Assembly: GCF_029338255.1 (NCBI RefSeq)
Contig: NZ_CP119787.1
Location: forward strand, 1 to 64,000
Reading direction: 5' to 3'
Source: Haloarcula halobia
GTDB taxonomy: Archaea; Halobacteriota; Halobacteria; Halobacteriales; Haloarculaceae
DNA length: 64,000 bases
The notes beneath the pieces were generated by a model, which was not told the origin of the DNA, did no database searches, and worked only from the letters and a program-made list of their open reading frames with translations. The translations under genes were made by a program, and so were the position numbers. Positions within the stretch are counted from its first letter, which is position 1, and each line of letters begins with the position of its first letter. Below, piece after piece: positions 9,155 through 19,100 of this stretch.

Positions 9155-10438
9155 TCACTCCTGGTTGTTGAGGTCGTTATAGCCGCGGAGCTGATTGTAG
9201 GTGCGAACCGATGTCGCGTGTTGGAGTTCCCGCCGTAGCCGCTGTCGGTTCTCCCGGCTAATTGTGGCAGCTTCGTCTGCGGCTTCGATCGCAAAGGGAA
9301 TGCTTCGAGTCGCGGCGATTTCAGCGAGAACTTTCTGTTGGAGTCGCTCACGGTCTGTTTCGTCTCGAACCATCATGAGCGGGGCTTCGACGCGGACGAC
9401 GGTGTTTTGAAGCGGGATGCGAGCGTAGAAGAACGCCGTCTGGTATTCGGCGGCATCACCGCGACGGAATTCGATGCCGTCGAGACCTTCTAAGGGGACG
9501 AACGCGCTATCCGCCTGCGCGGGTGACATCTGGCGCTGGACGAGCCACGTCGTATAGCTGATGACAGCGCCGTCGTCACCGTACCAGTCGTCGGGATTGT
9601 ACAGAGCGCTGAAGAACAGGTTATCGTTCCCCCAGCGTAACGGCGTGTCTACCTCGTCTGGCGCTTTTGCCTCGATCGCGGAGACGACTTGGGTGCTGGT
9701 CGGGGATTTGACGATCCCGGCGACTGGGAGGTCGGCTTGGTCACGGCCTTCGACGACGCGGAGGTAGTTCGTGACGATGTCGTCGATCATGTCCGGCCAG
9801 AAGTCGAGCGGTGTCTCTCGGGAGTCCGGGGTTTGTGCGAACATCGTCCAGAGCAACACTCGACTCGGGTACAGCGGGCCGTCGATGAACAGTGGCCCGT
9901 TGATGTCGTCTAGGTGGCGGCGGGCGTGCCACCCCTCCGCGTACGTTCGTGCGATCCCGGTCACCCAGTCGGCGAGGTCACGCTGGCGAGACGAGATCGT
10001 TGGGAACCGGAATACGTCGGCGTCAACGTTGTCGTACTCCGCGCGGAGGTCATCGATGTCGAATTCCTCATTGTCGAAGTAGACGACGGTCGTCAGGGTG
10101 CTTTCCTTGGCGAGGTCAGCACGGTCAGTCCGGCCACCGATCCCGAGTTTGGCGTTGGCAGCCCCGAGTAGGAGGCCGTTGCTGAATTGGAGCGGCTGAG
10201 TGGTACTCGCGTCAACGCCGTAGGTCACCGGCCACGGATCATCCCAATCTTGGACGTTGTCAACGAGTTCGTGGTTGATGGCTGGTTGTTCAAGTGCCTC
10301 AATGTCGCCTCCGGGGCGGGCAACGTATTCGAACAGATCAGCAGCGGGGCGTTCCTCTTCGTCGGCAGCGTCGTCAACACGACCATCGATGGAGCTGAAG
10401 ACGTCCCGGAGCGCACCGAGTGTATTCGGATCAGTCAT
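9155..10438 (-). CDS. nurA: NurA-type 5'-3' nuclease
   Basis: The frame opens upstream, but ATG at 10438 (MTDPNTLGALRDVF) is chosen because it overlaps the end of rad50 by 8 bases, giving translational coupling. The catalytic Asp of the RNase H-like NurA fold is in YGVDASTTQPL, followed by the long strand GLLLGAANAKLGI. Later acidic motifs include GPLFIDGPLYPSR and the C-terminal LQNTVVRVEAP. At 427 residues it matches NurA proteins. NurA digests 5' strands inside the HerA ring. The intact frame contrasts with its broken neighbours rad50 and herA. Confidence 0.85.
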   Translation of the reverse strand: MTDPNTLGALRDVFSSIDGRVDDAADEEERPAADLFEYVARPGGDIEALEQPAINHELVDNVQDWDDPWPVTYGVDASTTQPLQFSNGLLLGAANAKLGIGGRTDRADLAKESTLTTVVYFDNEEFDIDDLRAEYDNVDADVFRFPTISSRQRDLADWVTGIARTYAEGWHARRHLDDINGPLFIDGPLYPSRVLLWTMFAQTPDSRETPLDFWPDMIDDIVTNYLRVVEGRDQADLPVAGIVKSPTSTQVVSAIEAKAPDEVDTPLRWGNDNLFFSALYNPDDWYGDDGAVISYTTWLVQRQMSPAQADSAFVPLEGLDGIEFRRGDAAEYQTAFFYARIPLQNTVVRVEAPLMMVRDETDRERLQQKVLAEIAATRSIPFAIEAADEAATISRENRQRLRRELQHATSVRTYNQLRGYNDLNNQE

Positions 10439-13155
10439 CGTCTCCGGCGACGCCTTCTGTTCCGGACTTTCCGTGACTCGGCGTGACTGTACTCGCATCC
10501 TCGGTGGGATCCTTTTGGGCGTGGAGCGCAGCGTCCGCGTTCTGGATGAGCCGGTCGTTGTGGCTCACGACGAGGATCTGTGGGACGTTCCATTCGGAGA
10601 TTGCTTGGATGACGGAGTGGAGTTCGTCTACGTGGTCGTCGTCGAGGAAGCTTGTCGGTTCATCGAGGATGAACGGTGGGAGACGGTCGCCCCCGGAGCC
10701 ATCGCGTTTCGCCACAAGGCGGTAGACGCCGGCGCGTAGCGCGAGATTGACGACTGTGCTCTCGCCCCCGCTCGTGACTTCGGGCTTCATGTGGGCGCCA
10801 TCGCTGGTCACGAGGCTGATTGTGTAATCTTGGTCGATGTGAACGCCGGCGTAGCTCTGGTTCTGGTACAGGTCGTTGAAGACTTCGTTCGTGTAGGCGT
10901 TCAGCAGTTCGACGTTCTCCTTGCGTAGGCTGGGTTTTGACGTCCTCGTAGCCCGCGATGATGTCATTGATATCCTCGACGACGGTATCGCCCCATTCTT
11001 TCTGCTCGGTGAGTGTTTCGACGCGCTCCTCCTGCTGTTCGACCGTATTGAGCGCCGCATTCTTGTCCGCGCGTTCCTGGACGAGCGTTTCGTGTTCCTC
11101 TTCAGCGGTTTCTTTCTCCTCGGCAGCGGCTTCTCGGTATCCTTCGTACTCCTCGATGTCCGACTCCAAGTCCTCAACGTCGATGTCCGCCAGCTCGTCG
11201 TCTATCTCTTCGATCTCGTCTTCGAGGTCGTCGATGTCCTCGAGAAGCTTGCGCCGCATTTCGCGGGCGTGTTCGATATCTTGCTCATATTGGTCGATGT
11301 CTCCCGCGAGGTCCTCGATCTTCTCGTATTTCTCGCAGGCTTCCTCGACGGGCTCTTTGATGCCCTGAAGCTCCTCGATCTGATTCTCGACCTCTTCCAG
11401 ATCTCCCTCGAGCTCTTCGACGCTGTCCTGAGCGTCTGCTAGCTCTTCTCGGGCCGCTTCGAGTTCTTCTTTTGCCTCCTCGACTGCTGCCTCTTGGTCT
11501 TCAAGTTCACCCTCCAAGCGCTCGATTTCCTCTTGTATATCCTCTAAGTCATCCTCCAGGTCCTCAACGGCTTCTTGCTTTGCCAGCGCGTTGTTGACAT
11601 CCTCTCGGAGGTCTGAGAGCGCGTCTCGTTGCTCACTCAGTCGTTCGCGTTTCTCGTGTAGGTCTTCGATGTCCGACTGCGTGTCAGTGAGCGCCTGCTC
11701 GACGCTCTGGCCGTCGGCTGTGTGTCCACCCTCATGTTCAGCGCCACAAACCGGGCAGATGCCATCGTCGCCGAGGTCGCTCAGTTGTTCTTCTTTAGTC
11801 TGGAGGCGCCCAATCTTGTTCCCGAGTTCTTCGCGCTCGTCGGCCAAATCGTCACGTGCGTCTGGGATTTCGTCGTCACGAAGCGTTTCCAACGCAGCAT
11901 CCTCTGGGACGGGGAGGTCAGCAGTTCGTGCTCGAACCTCGTCAACTGCGGCTTCAGCTTCGTCCTCGGCTTCTGCAATCTCTGACTCCAGCCGTTCTTT
12001 CTCCTCACGCTCTGCTTCCAGATCCTCTTCGAGCTGCTCGAATTCGCCTTCGACATCGTCCAAGTCTTCTTCGCGCTCGTCTTTCTCACCCTCCAGACGC
12101 TCAACCTCCTGCTTCGCGTTTCGGAGGTCGGCATCGATGCCTGCTTTTTCTTCCTGCTCGTCGCTCAGCTCTGATTCGATGTCTTCGAGCGCCGCTTCGG
12201 CCGCCTCAACTGAAGACAAGTCGTATGTATCAATGGCATTGTCGAGTTCTGAGATTCGCTCACGTGCCTCCGTCTGTTGCTGTTCGGCCGTCTCTTTGTT
12301 CTCCTTCGCTTCTTCCAAGTCTTCGCCGAGGGACTCGTATTCGCCGCGTTTCTCTTCCAGCTCGTCTGCCAGTTCTTCGCGGTCGTCCTTCAGGTCGTCA
12401 ACTGTCTCGAGTTGCTCGCGCCAGTCCTCTAACTGCTCATCGATCTCCTCAATGTCGTCTTCATACCCCTCAATCTCGGCTGCCTTCTCGTCGATTTGCT
12501 CGCTTAGTTCAGCAATCTCCGCTTGGAGGGTGTCTTTATCAGGAAGGTCATCGAGCTGGTCACGCGCCTCTGCAAGGCGGTTCTTCGCCTCGTCACGCTT
12601 GTTTTTCGCCTCCCTGCGCGCCTTGACTGCGCGGTCAATCAAGTCATCGACGCGACTCAGACCGAGGAGGCCGTCAAGAATCTCCTTCCGGGTGTCTTCG
12701 TCAGCGTGAACGAGACGCGCAATGTCACCCTGCTGGACGTAGACGCTGCTGACGAACGACGACGCATCCATCCCGAGAAGATCTTGGCTAATTGTGTTCT
12801 CGACCTTCCGAACACCGGATACTGGTTCGGTTAGTGCTTCCGACTGGAGTTCACAGGAATCCGTGCTGCCATCGGCGTCGATGACCCACTCGACGGTGTA
12901 GTCCTGCCCACCGGCTTCGAACGTGAGCTCAATGCGGCCCTGATCTTCGTTATGGCGGACGAAGTCAGCGAGATTGAAGTCCGCCCCAATCTCGTGCTTG
13001 CCGCTCTGGGGGAAGAGTCCGCCGAACACGCTCCGGAAAATCGTCGATTTCCCGGCGCCGTTCTTCCCGTAAATGAGCGTCTCGCCGTCCTCGAAGTCGA
13101 TCGTTTCGTGCGTGTAGCTCTGGATGTTCTCGATGGTGAGTTCGCGCAGGAGCAT
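10431..13155 (-). CDS. rad50: Rad50 SMC-like ATPase (frame broken near the C-terminus)
   Basis: The N-terminus has Walker A YGKNGAGKST at residues 29-38 and Q-loop VYVQQGDIARLV. Two long, very acidic coiled coils flank a zinc hook CPVC around residue 460. The frame breaks near 10935 and continues with SLRKENVELLNAYTNEVF. The ABC signature SGGESTVVNLALRAG and Walker B PFILDEPTSFLDDDH follow, then SHNDRLIQNADA. Restored length is about 907 residues, normal for archaeal Rad50. Its ATG overlaps the mre11 stop (TAATG). Rad50 clamps DNA ends and gates Mre11 nuclease activity. Only one base is needed to restore the frame, so the break may be a sequencing error. Confidence 0.92.
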
Positions 13156-14354
13156 TACGCATCACCCTCCGTTTGCTGGCCGTCCTCGATGTCGTCGAAC
13201 TGTGCTTCGCGCTCTTCCTCGAGAATCTCTGCGACATCATTCCGGACGTGGGATTCCTTGGTTGCGTCCGTCGCCCGAACGACTTCCTCGATGCGTGAAC
13301 TCGTTGGTTGGATGTCTAACTCGCTAATCGTCTCGTCGATGAGTGATTGGATATCCGCGACGTCAGTTTCCCCACCTTCGAAGTCGAGATCGACGCTTGC
13401 GCGGCGTTTGTCTTGGACGTGGACGACGCCAGCGCCCCGAGAGTCAACCAGCTCGTAGACATCTCGCTGGGAAACCGTCGTGTCGTCCCCGTGTAGTTCG
13501 ACGACGACAAGCTGCTCGTCGAGGACCTCGTCGGGGCTGAGCGCTTCGTCAAGGCGTTGCTCGACGAGTCCGAGGCCATCCTGTTCGCCGAATTGCACCG
13601 GGACTTGGAGGAAGTCACGTGGCGCTTCACCCGCCGGAGTATCGAGTGTACGTCGCCGGATCTCGAGGTCACCGGATTCGACTTCGAGCATCAGGGCACC
13701 CCGTGGCGCTGATTCCTTTGTGGAACAGCGCTCGGTCGAGCCGGGATAGAACGCCTGGACGCCGTCTACTGTTTCCTCTGTGTAGCCGTGATAGTCGCCG
13801 AGTGCGATCGCTGTCGGAGTGATATACAGTCGGTCGATGACCTCTTGGAGTTCGTAGTTCGCCTGTTGCGGCGGGACAAGTTCCTCGAAGAGGTGATGCA
13901 TACAGACGATAGTCACGTCGGCTGAGGCCGGTGGCTCCTCCAACTTGAACTCGTAGGTATTCCAGGATGGCGCCCGGATGGCGTCGATACCGTAGAGGGC
14001 GACGTCGTCGTTCACGAGGATTGGTGTCTCGTCGAGATGGTGAACGAGGTCAAAACGGTCGATGAGGTCGAGCCACTGCTCGTCTAATTTGCGTTCGTGG
14101 TTTCCGACGATTCCGTAGAAGGGGATGCCGGCGTCGTTCAGTTTGGCGAGCGTGTCGAGACACCGGTTCACATCTGGGACGCCTGGCTGTGGGTCATCGA
14201 ATAAGTCGCCCGTGTGGATGACGGCATCTACCTGTTCACCGATGGCGAGGTCGATCGCTGCGTCGAAAGCGTCAGCGAAGTCCTCTCGACGGGTGTCATC
14301 GCCGTATTGGCGTTTCCCGAGGTGCGTGTCGCTAACGTGGAGGATACGAGTCAT
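13155..14354 (-). CDS. mre11: Mre11 DNA double-strand-break nuclease
   Basis: A calcineurin-like phosphoesterase with all metal-binding motifs: VSDTHLG (D9, H11), IHTGDLFD, GIVGNHER, CMHHLFEE and LGDYHGY. The ATG at 14354 (MTRILHVSDTHLG) is chosen over an ATG seven codons upstream because the family starts just before the first motif. The protein has 399 residues. It ends in the TAATG junction with rad50, so the two are coupled. It opens and processes broken DNA ends together with Rad50. It is the first gene of the mre11-rad50-nurA-herA operon. Confidence 0.93.
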   Translation of the reverse strand: MTRILHVSDTHLGKRQYGDDTRREDFADAFDAAIDLAIGEQVDAVIHTGDLFDDPQPGVPDVNRCLDTLAKLNDAGIPFYGIVGNHERKLDEQWLDLIDRFDLVHHLDETPILVNDDVALYGIDAIRAPSWNTYEFKLEEPPASADVTIVCMHHLFEELVPPQQANYELQEVIDRLYITPTAIALGDYHGYTEETVDGVQAFYPGSTERCSTKESAPRGALMLEVESGDLEIRRRTLDTPAGEAPRDFLQVPVQFGEQDGLGLVEQRLDEALSPDEVLDEQLVVVELHGDDTTVSQRDVYELVDSRGAGVVHVQDKRRASVDLDFEGGETDVADIQSLIDETISELDIQPTSSRIEEVVRATDATKESHVRNDVAEILEEEREAQFDDIEDGQQTEGDA

Positions 14355-14573
14355 GACTCTTGAGTGGAATAACAAGTAGTAGGGTCATAATGCTGGTCCA
14401 ATCGGAGTGAAAGTGATTAGTATCATCAATTGGCTTCTTACTCGGCCGGTGGGGCAGGCTCAGAACCCGGAGGAAGATGTCTCCGGAGTGATGCAGAGCC
14501 ACTCCTGGAACCGGTCTGAGTTTCCGATGACGATTGAACGGCCACGACGCCAAACGCAGATGTCCTCTCAGAA

Positions 14574-15040
14574 CTAGCTTCCATCGAATTCCTTCTTGGC
14601 TTCTTCTACCGCTGTCGTGATTCGGTCGGTCAACTCCTCTTCCCACTCTGTTCCGATACTTTGATCGTAGAGACGAATCAGTCGGAAGAATCCGAGAAGC
14701 ATTAGCTCAGATTCCGTTTCGTCCAGAAACTCGTCTTGACTTTGGGAAACACCTCCAGTAAATTCAAATCCTCCACTGCCCCGACCATCCCGAAATCAAC
14801 GAGAGCCGCTGCAATGTCCCGCTCTAAATGAGTATGGCCTGGGTGATCCTCATCAATTCCATCTTCTAATACCTCGCTTAGGAACTCTATAGACCGACCA
14901 CTCAGGAATCCAGTTCGGTAGGTTGTCGTCCTCGGCGGTACGCTATCGCCCTCTGAATCATCTGTTAGTGGTTCTCCACACTGACCGCAGTAGTAGTGGG
15001 CCTCTTCAGTTTCGTTGCCACAGTTCGTGCAGTACGGCAT
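14574..15040 (-). CDS. zinc-ribbon protein of unknown function (frame broken)
   Basis: The start MPYCTNCGNETEEAHYYCGQ gives a four-Cys zinc ribbon (C4, C7, C18, C21). A helical region follows (LSGRSIEFLSEVLEDGI). A stop appears at 14702, but shifting one base near 14725 continues the protein with EFLDETESELMLLGFFRLIR to a stop at 14574, for about 155 residues in all. The continuation is coding in character, so the stop is probably an indel artefact. No further domain is recognised. It lies upstream of mre11 on the same strand and may be a nucleic-acid or protein-binding accessory. Confidence 0.6.
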
Positions 15041-15221
15041 ATCTGGATATAGGATGATTCAGACAATGATGGTTATCTCGCAGAAGGGGAATAGCGTCAA
15101 TAGAGGGTCGTGGTGACTGAACCGAACAGTGAGGACCAATACACCAGGCTGCCTGAGCTCGTCCCTTGAGTGTGGAACCTATTGCTCCCAGATTTATGCA
15201 GCTGTCTCCGAATTATGAGCT

Positions 15222-15969
15222 ATGAGTGGCGGGATTCCGTATGAGACAACGCTCACGATGCAGTCATATGTGCAGATGCGCGACAAAGCTGAACTTGATT
15301 TTTTGGATGTGTTCACTCCGTCAACACGCTTAGAACGGGAACTTGGTTGGGACATGGAGATTCGGAATTTGAAGGGGGTTGTATTTCAGTTCAAGCGGCC
15401 GAAACTCTCGAAGGATGGGACGCGGCGGTTTTCTATACGTTACTCCAATCAAAATCCGCCACGCCAACTCGCTACTGTCAAAAACTACGCCGTAAAGTAC
15501 GGGGAAGACATTGCCTATTATGCGCTGCCGCTTGTGACAGAGCATGACGAGTTAGAGGCGACTCTTCTCCGCACAGCCTTCGTGAAGGCGCTTGCAATAC
15601 CCGAGTACACCTCCGTTATCCATATCCCAAAACAGTATTGTCAGGACGGGAGTCGGAATTCGAACGAATCGATTACGCTATTGCAGTTACCCGTGGGATA
15701 CGGACACTCGCTGGAAAGAATCGATTGCACCTTCAGATGTTTTCGGCTGGGAGGACCTCTACGAACGTATCGAACGATGTGACGTCGGGTTCAAAATCCG
15801 CTATCATAACGAATCACAGAGAGAAAGGTATCACGACGATCATCGATACCTTCCGCACAACGACGAAGAGCACTGGACTGACTATAGTACTGAGGAACTT
15901 TTCGGACTTGCCCAAGAGAGTGCGCCGTACATTACACGGTTTGGGTCAAGTGAGGACGTATTTGGGTAG
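15222..15969 (+). CDS. hypothetical protein (two frame breaks)
   Basis: ATG at 15222 (MSGGIPYETTLTMQSYVQMR) opens a frame that is coding in character to about 15645 (up to HIPKQYCQDG). It continues in a second frame with RESEFERIDYAIAV and in a third from about 15690 with YPWDTDTRWKESIAPSDVFG to the stop at 15969. The restored protein has about 248 residues and mixed alpha/beta composition. I recognise no family. It lies upstream of the large GHKL gene in the same direction, 150 bp away, so the two may be co-transcribed. Confidence 0.55.
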
Positions 15970-16096
15970 CAAATCTTTGATTGTTTGGTCGGGTGAGAGA
16001 TCGATAGCCAGTGATCTCACCTCTGGCTAATCCAATTCACGCCGTCCGGTGTTTCATAGGCCGTGGATCCCACACGATGACCCATTAACATTTAAT

Positions 16097-16123
16097 CATA
16101 GCCGATTCTTGAATCGGGCTATG
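16097..16123. promoter_or_regulatory. inverted repeat overlapping the start codon of the GHKL gene
   Basis: catagcc-gattc and gaatcgggctatg are reverse complements with one extra base and a 3-nt loop. The right arm includes the ATG at 16121. An AT-rich, TATA-like stretch (taacatttaatc, 16086-16097) lies just upstream. It may be an operator or a hairpin that limits translation; this is inference. Confidence 0.4.
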
Positions 16124-19100
16124 GATTCACAGGCTGATAGAAGCCAATTTTCTGACGTACCTCCATCCTCTGAGCGCGACGCGGAGCAACTGATAGAGGA
16201 AATACGCGGATATCGGCAGGCTCAGCGTACGGCGACACCCGACGAGGAAGTTGCGAAGTTCCAACGGATGCAGGAAAGGATTTTGGAGAGTTTAGACGAC
16301 GCCTCTCAGGTCATCCCCGAACTGCTACAAAATGCAGACGACGTGGGTGGAGACTGTACAGAGGCTACTCTACAGCTCACAGATGATGCATTGGTCGTTA
16401 CCAACCACGGTGAGCGAATGACTGAAGCCGAAATCGCTGCGCTCGGGGAGTTCACAAGAAGCACCAAGCACGATCTTTCTTACATCGGCCATTTCGGTAT
16501 CGGCTTCAAGACCGTTTTCAGTGTAACCGACAGTCCACGCATAGAAACCGGATACACGAGCTTCAAATACGACAAGTCGGATTCGGAGCTGCCGATTTCA
16601 GATTCAGGCGAGTACGTAGATGGTACGCGGATACGGCTTCCATTCGCTGACGACTTATCAGAGACGCGTTGGGAAACGCTCAGAAGCAAACTGGAATCGA
16701 TAGACCGACTTCTGCCATTCCTGAATAATCTGGAATCCATTCGTGTTGAGGTTGATGGGGAAACCAGGATCTACGAACGTATTGAGACGGGAGGTAATAC
16801 CCGCACTATTCAAGAACGAGTCCCGGAGGACAATTCCGTTCGTACCGTTGCCCGATATCGACTCTTCTCGGAATCATTAACGACCGATTCTGAGGTTTTT
16901 GAGATGTTGGCAGACGAACGAGAGTTCAACGCCGCAGATCTTGAGGAACGAAACGTAGAATTGGAGGTCACAGTCGCCATTCCGGTTTCCGATGAGGGTG
17001 CCCCAGTGTCACACCAAGATAGTCGGCTCTTCTGTTATTTCCCTGCCAGCAATGATACCCTTCTCCCGTTCGATGTTCAGGCTGATTTCCTATTGAAGTC
17101 TAATCGAGAAGAGATTCGTCCGGGACATCCGTTGAACGAACGGTTCCTCTCAGTAGCAGGGGGACTCGTTGAAACGGCAATCTCTGAATTCAAGGCTGAT
17201 GATATTGCCCCTGAGGCATTGCTGGAACTGGTCCCGGACCTTGCAGAAGACCGGCCTTCCTATCTCGACCCGCTCCTAAAGCGAACCAGAGAATCTGTCT
17301 CAAGACAGGAAATCGTTCCTGTTGCATCTGGAGATGTCTACCGACCGGAAGACGTAGTGATCCTTCCAGAAGAGTTGCGCCCGCTTCTTCCGCTCGGTGA
17401 GTTTGCACAAGCGTATTCTGACGCTGAGGTCCACCCGGAAGAGGATCTTGAAGACCGATATTACGAACGCTTAGAGGTGCTGGACAGGACTCAATCGCTC
17501 TCGATGGCGGAAACGCTCGAGGAGCTTTCGGATATGGATCTCTTGCAGAGCCTCGAAGTGTCCGACATCGTTGGTTCTTGGCCGCGGTCGAGAGGTATCT
17601 GGATGGTCTTAATTCGTATAGAGAGGAGGAAAAAGCGGAGATCGAGCGGACAATAGCCGCTTTGGAATCGCTGCCAGTATTTTCATTCCAAGGACGGACC
17701 GAGTTGGAGGGGCGACATACGCTGACCGAAGCAGGAGATACTATATATCGGCCAGCCCGACAGGATGAATCGGTTTACGAAGCGTTCTATGACGAGTTAG
17801 ACCTGTTGAGTGGCGATTTGGTTGCAGAGCTGCGTTCTCAAACCATCTCAGACACAACGACAGGACGGGTTCAGGACCTGCTTGCGGATCGATTGGGTAT
17901 TGAGGAACTCACTCATCGAGATATCGTTCGAGACGTCATCAACGAAGCGTTTTCGAGCCCCGGAGAGCTTCCCGATGAGACGTTAGATGATTACCTCGAG
18001 TACGTCCGTGACCATGCTCGAAGACATCTTGACGCTTCTGAGATCAGGCTACGAGCGAACGATGGCACGTATGTAGAGCCTGAATCACTCTATCTCCCAA
18101 CCGCGTATAATGAAGGCCGCTACCGCTCAACTCTTCTCTTCAGTACTCTATCTGACAAAAAGGCTGTTAGTGAATCCTACCTTGAGCGAGTCTCCGAGGA
18201 AACAGAAACGGACACGGAGAGTTGGCGAACGTTCTTCGTTGATCTTGGAGTTCAGAACTATATTCCGGTTTCCAAAGACGCCGACCAGTGTACGAAAGAG
18301 ACATTCCAGTCGGCCGCCGAGATTCGTGAATTCCTGACCGAACACGACGATGAAGGAACTGATGTCCGGAAAGACAAAGATACGGTTCCGTATGGTGGAC
18401 GGGGCTGTTCTTGGATGCGTTCGACGGATGCTCGTCATGGACTCGTCGATTGGGCCTTTTCGAGTTCGTTCGAGAAACGGTTCCAGGAAGTGGTCAAGGA
18501 GAACCCGGACTTAGGGGCTGAATTCGCTAGGATGCTTGATGCGAATTGGGAAGAGGTCTACCAAGATGCTGCGTATCGGGAGTATTACTTCTCGGTCAGT
18601 GATAATGGATACGCGACGAGGACGGAGACAAGCAAGTGCCCGACGACGTTCACTCGCTTCCTACGATCTACCGAGTGGCTTCCTGGAGAGGATGGAGAAC
18701 TCTATCAGCCGAGTCATCTATTTGAGCATAATTCTGTCACAGAACGAGCGGACGTAACGTTGCTCGCTGAGTCCGTTGCGGACATCTCATCGGAACTTTA
18801 CAATCTATTGAACGTAAGAGATGATGTTGGGATCACTGAACATAAAATCGGCATTGAGCAGGCGGTTGCCGAGCGCACAGAACGAGATTCTGATGCGGTT
18901 GATTCTGAGATTCGATCGCATCTGCATTCTTTAGCCGATCAGGTAGAAACAGCTTCTGAGGACGAAAAATCGCAGTTATCCGATGAGCTTCAGGATTGTC
19001 CATTTATTTACATCCCTGAGGCGGATCCGGAATTCCGGACGCCCGAGCGAGTTGCATGGAGCGAGGGGTTGGGAGAGTATATCGTCCCAATCAACACCTA

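Noticed and set aside
15222-15969. Assigning the unknown protein upstream of the GHKL gene to a defence family
   Set aside because: No motif could be seen that would support any named family.
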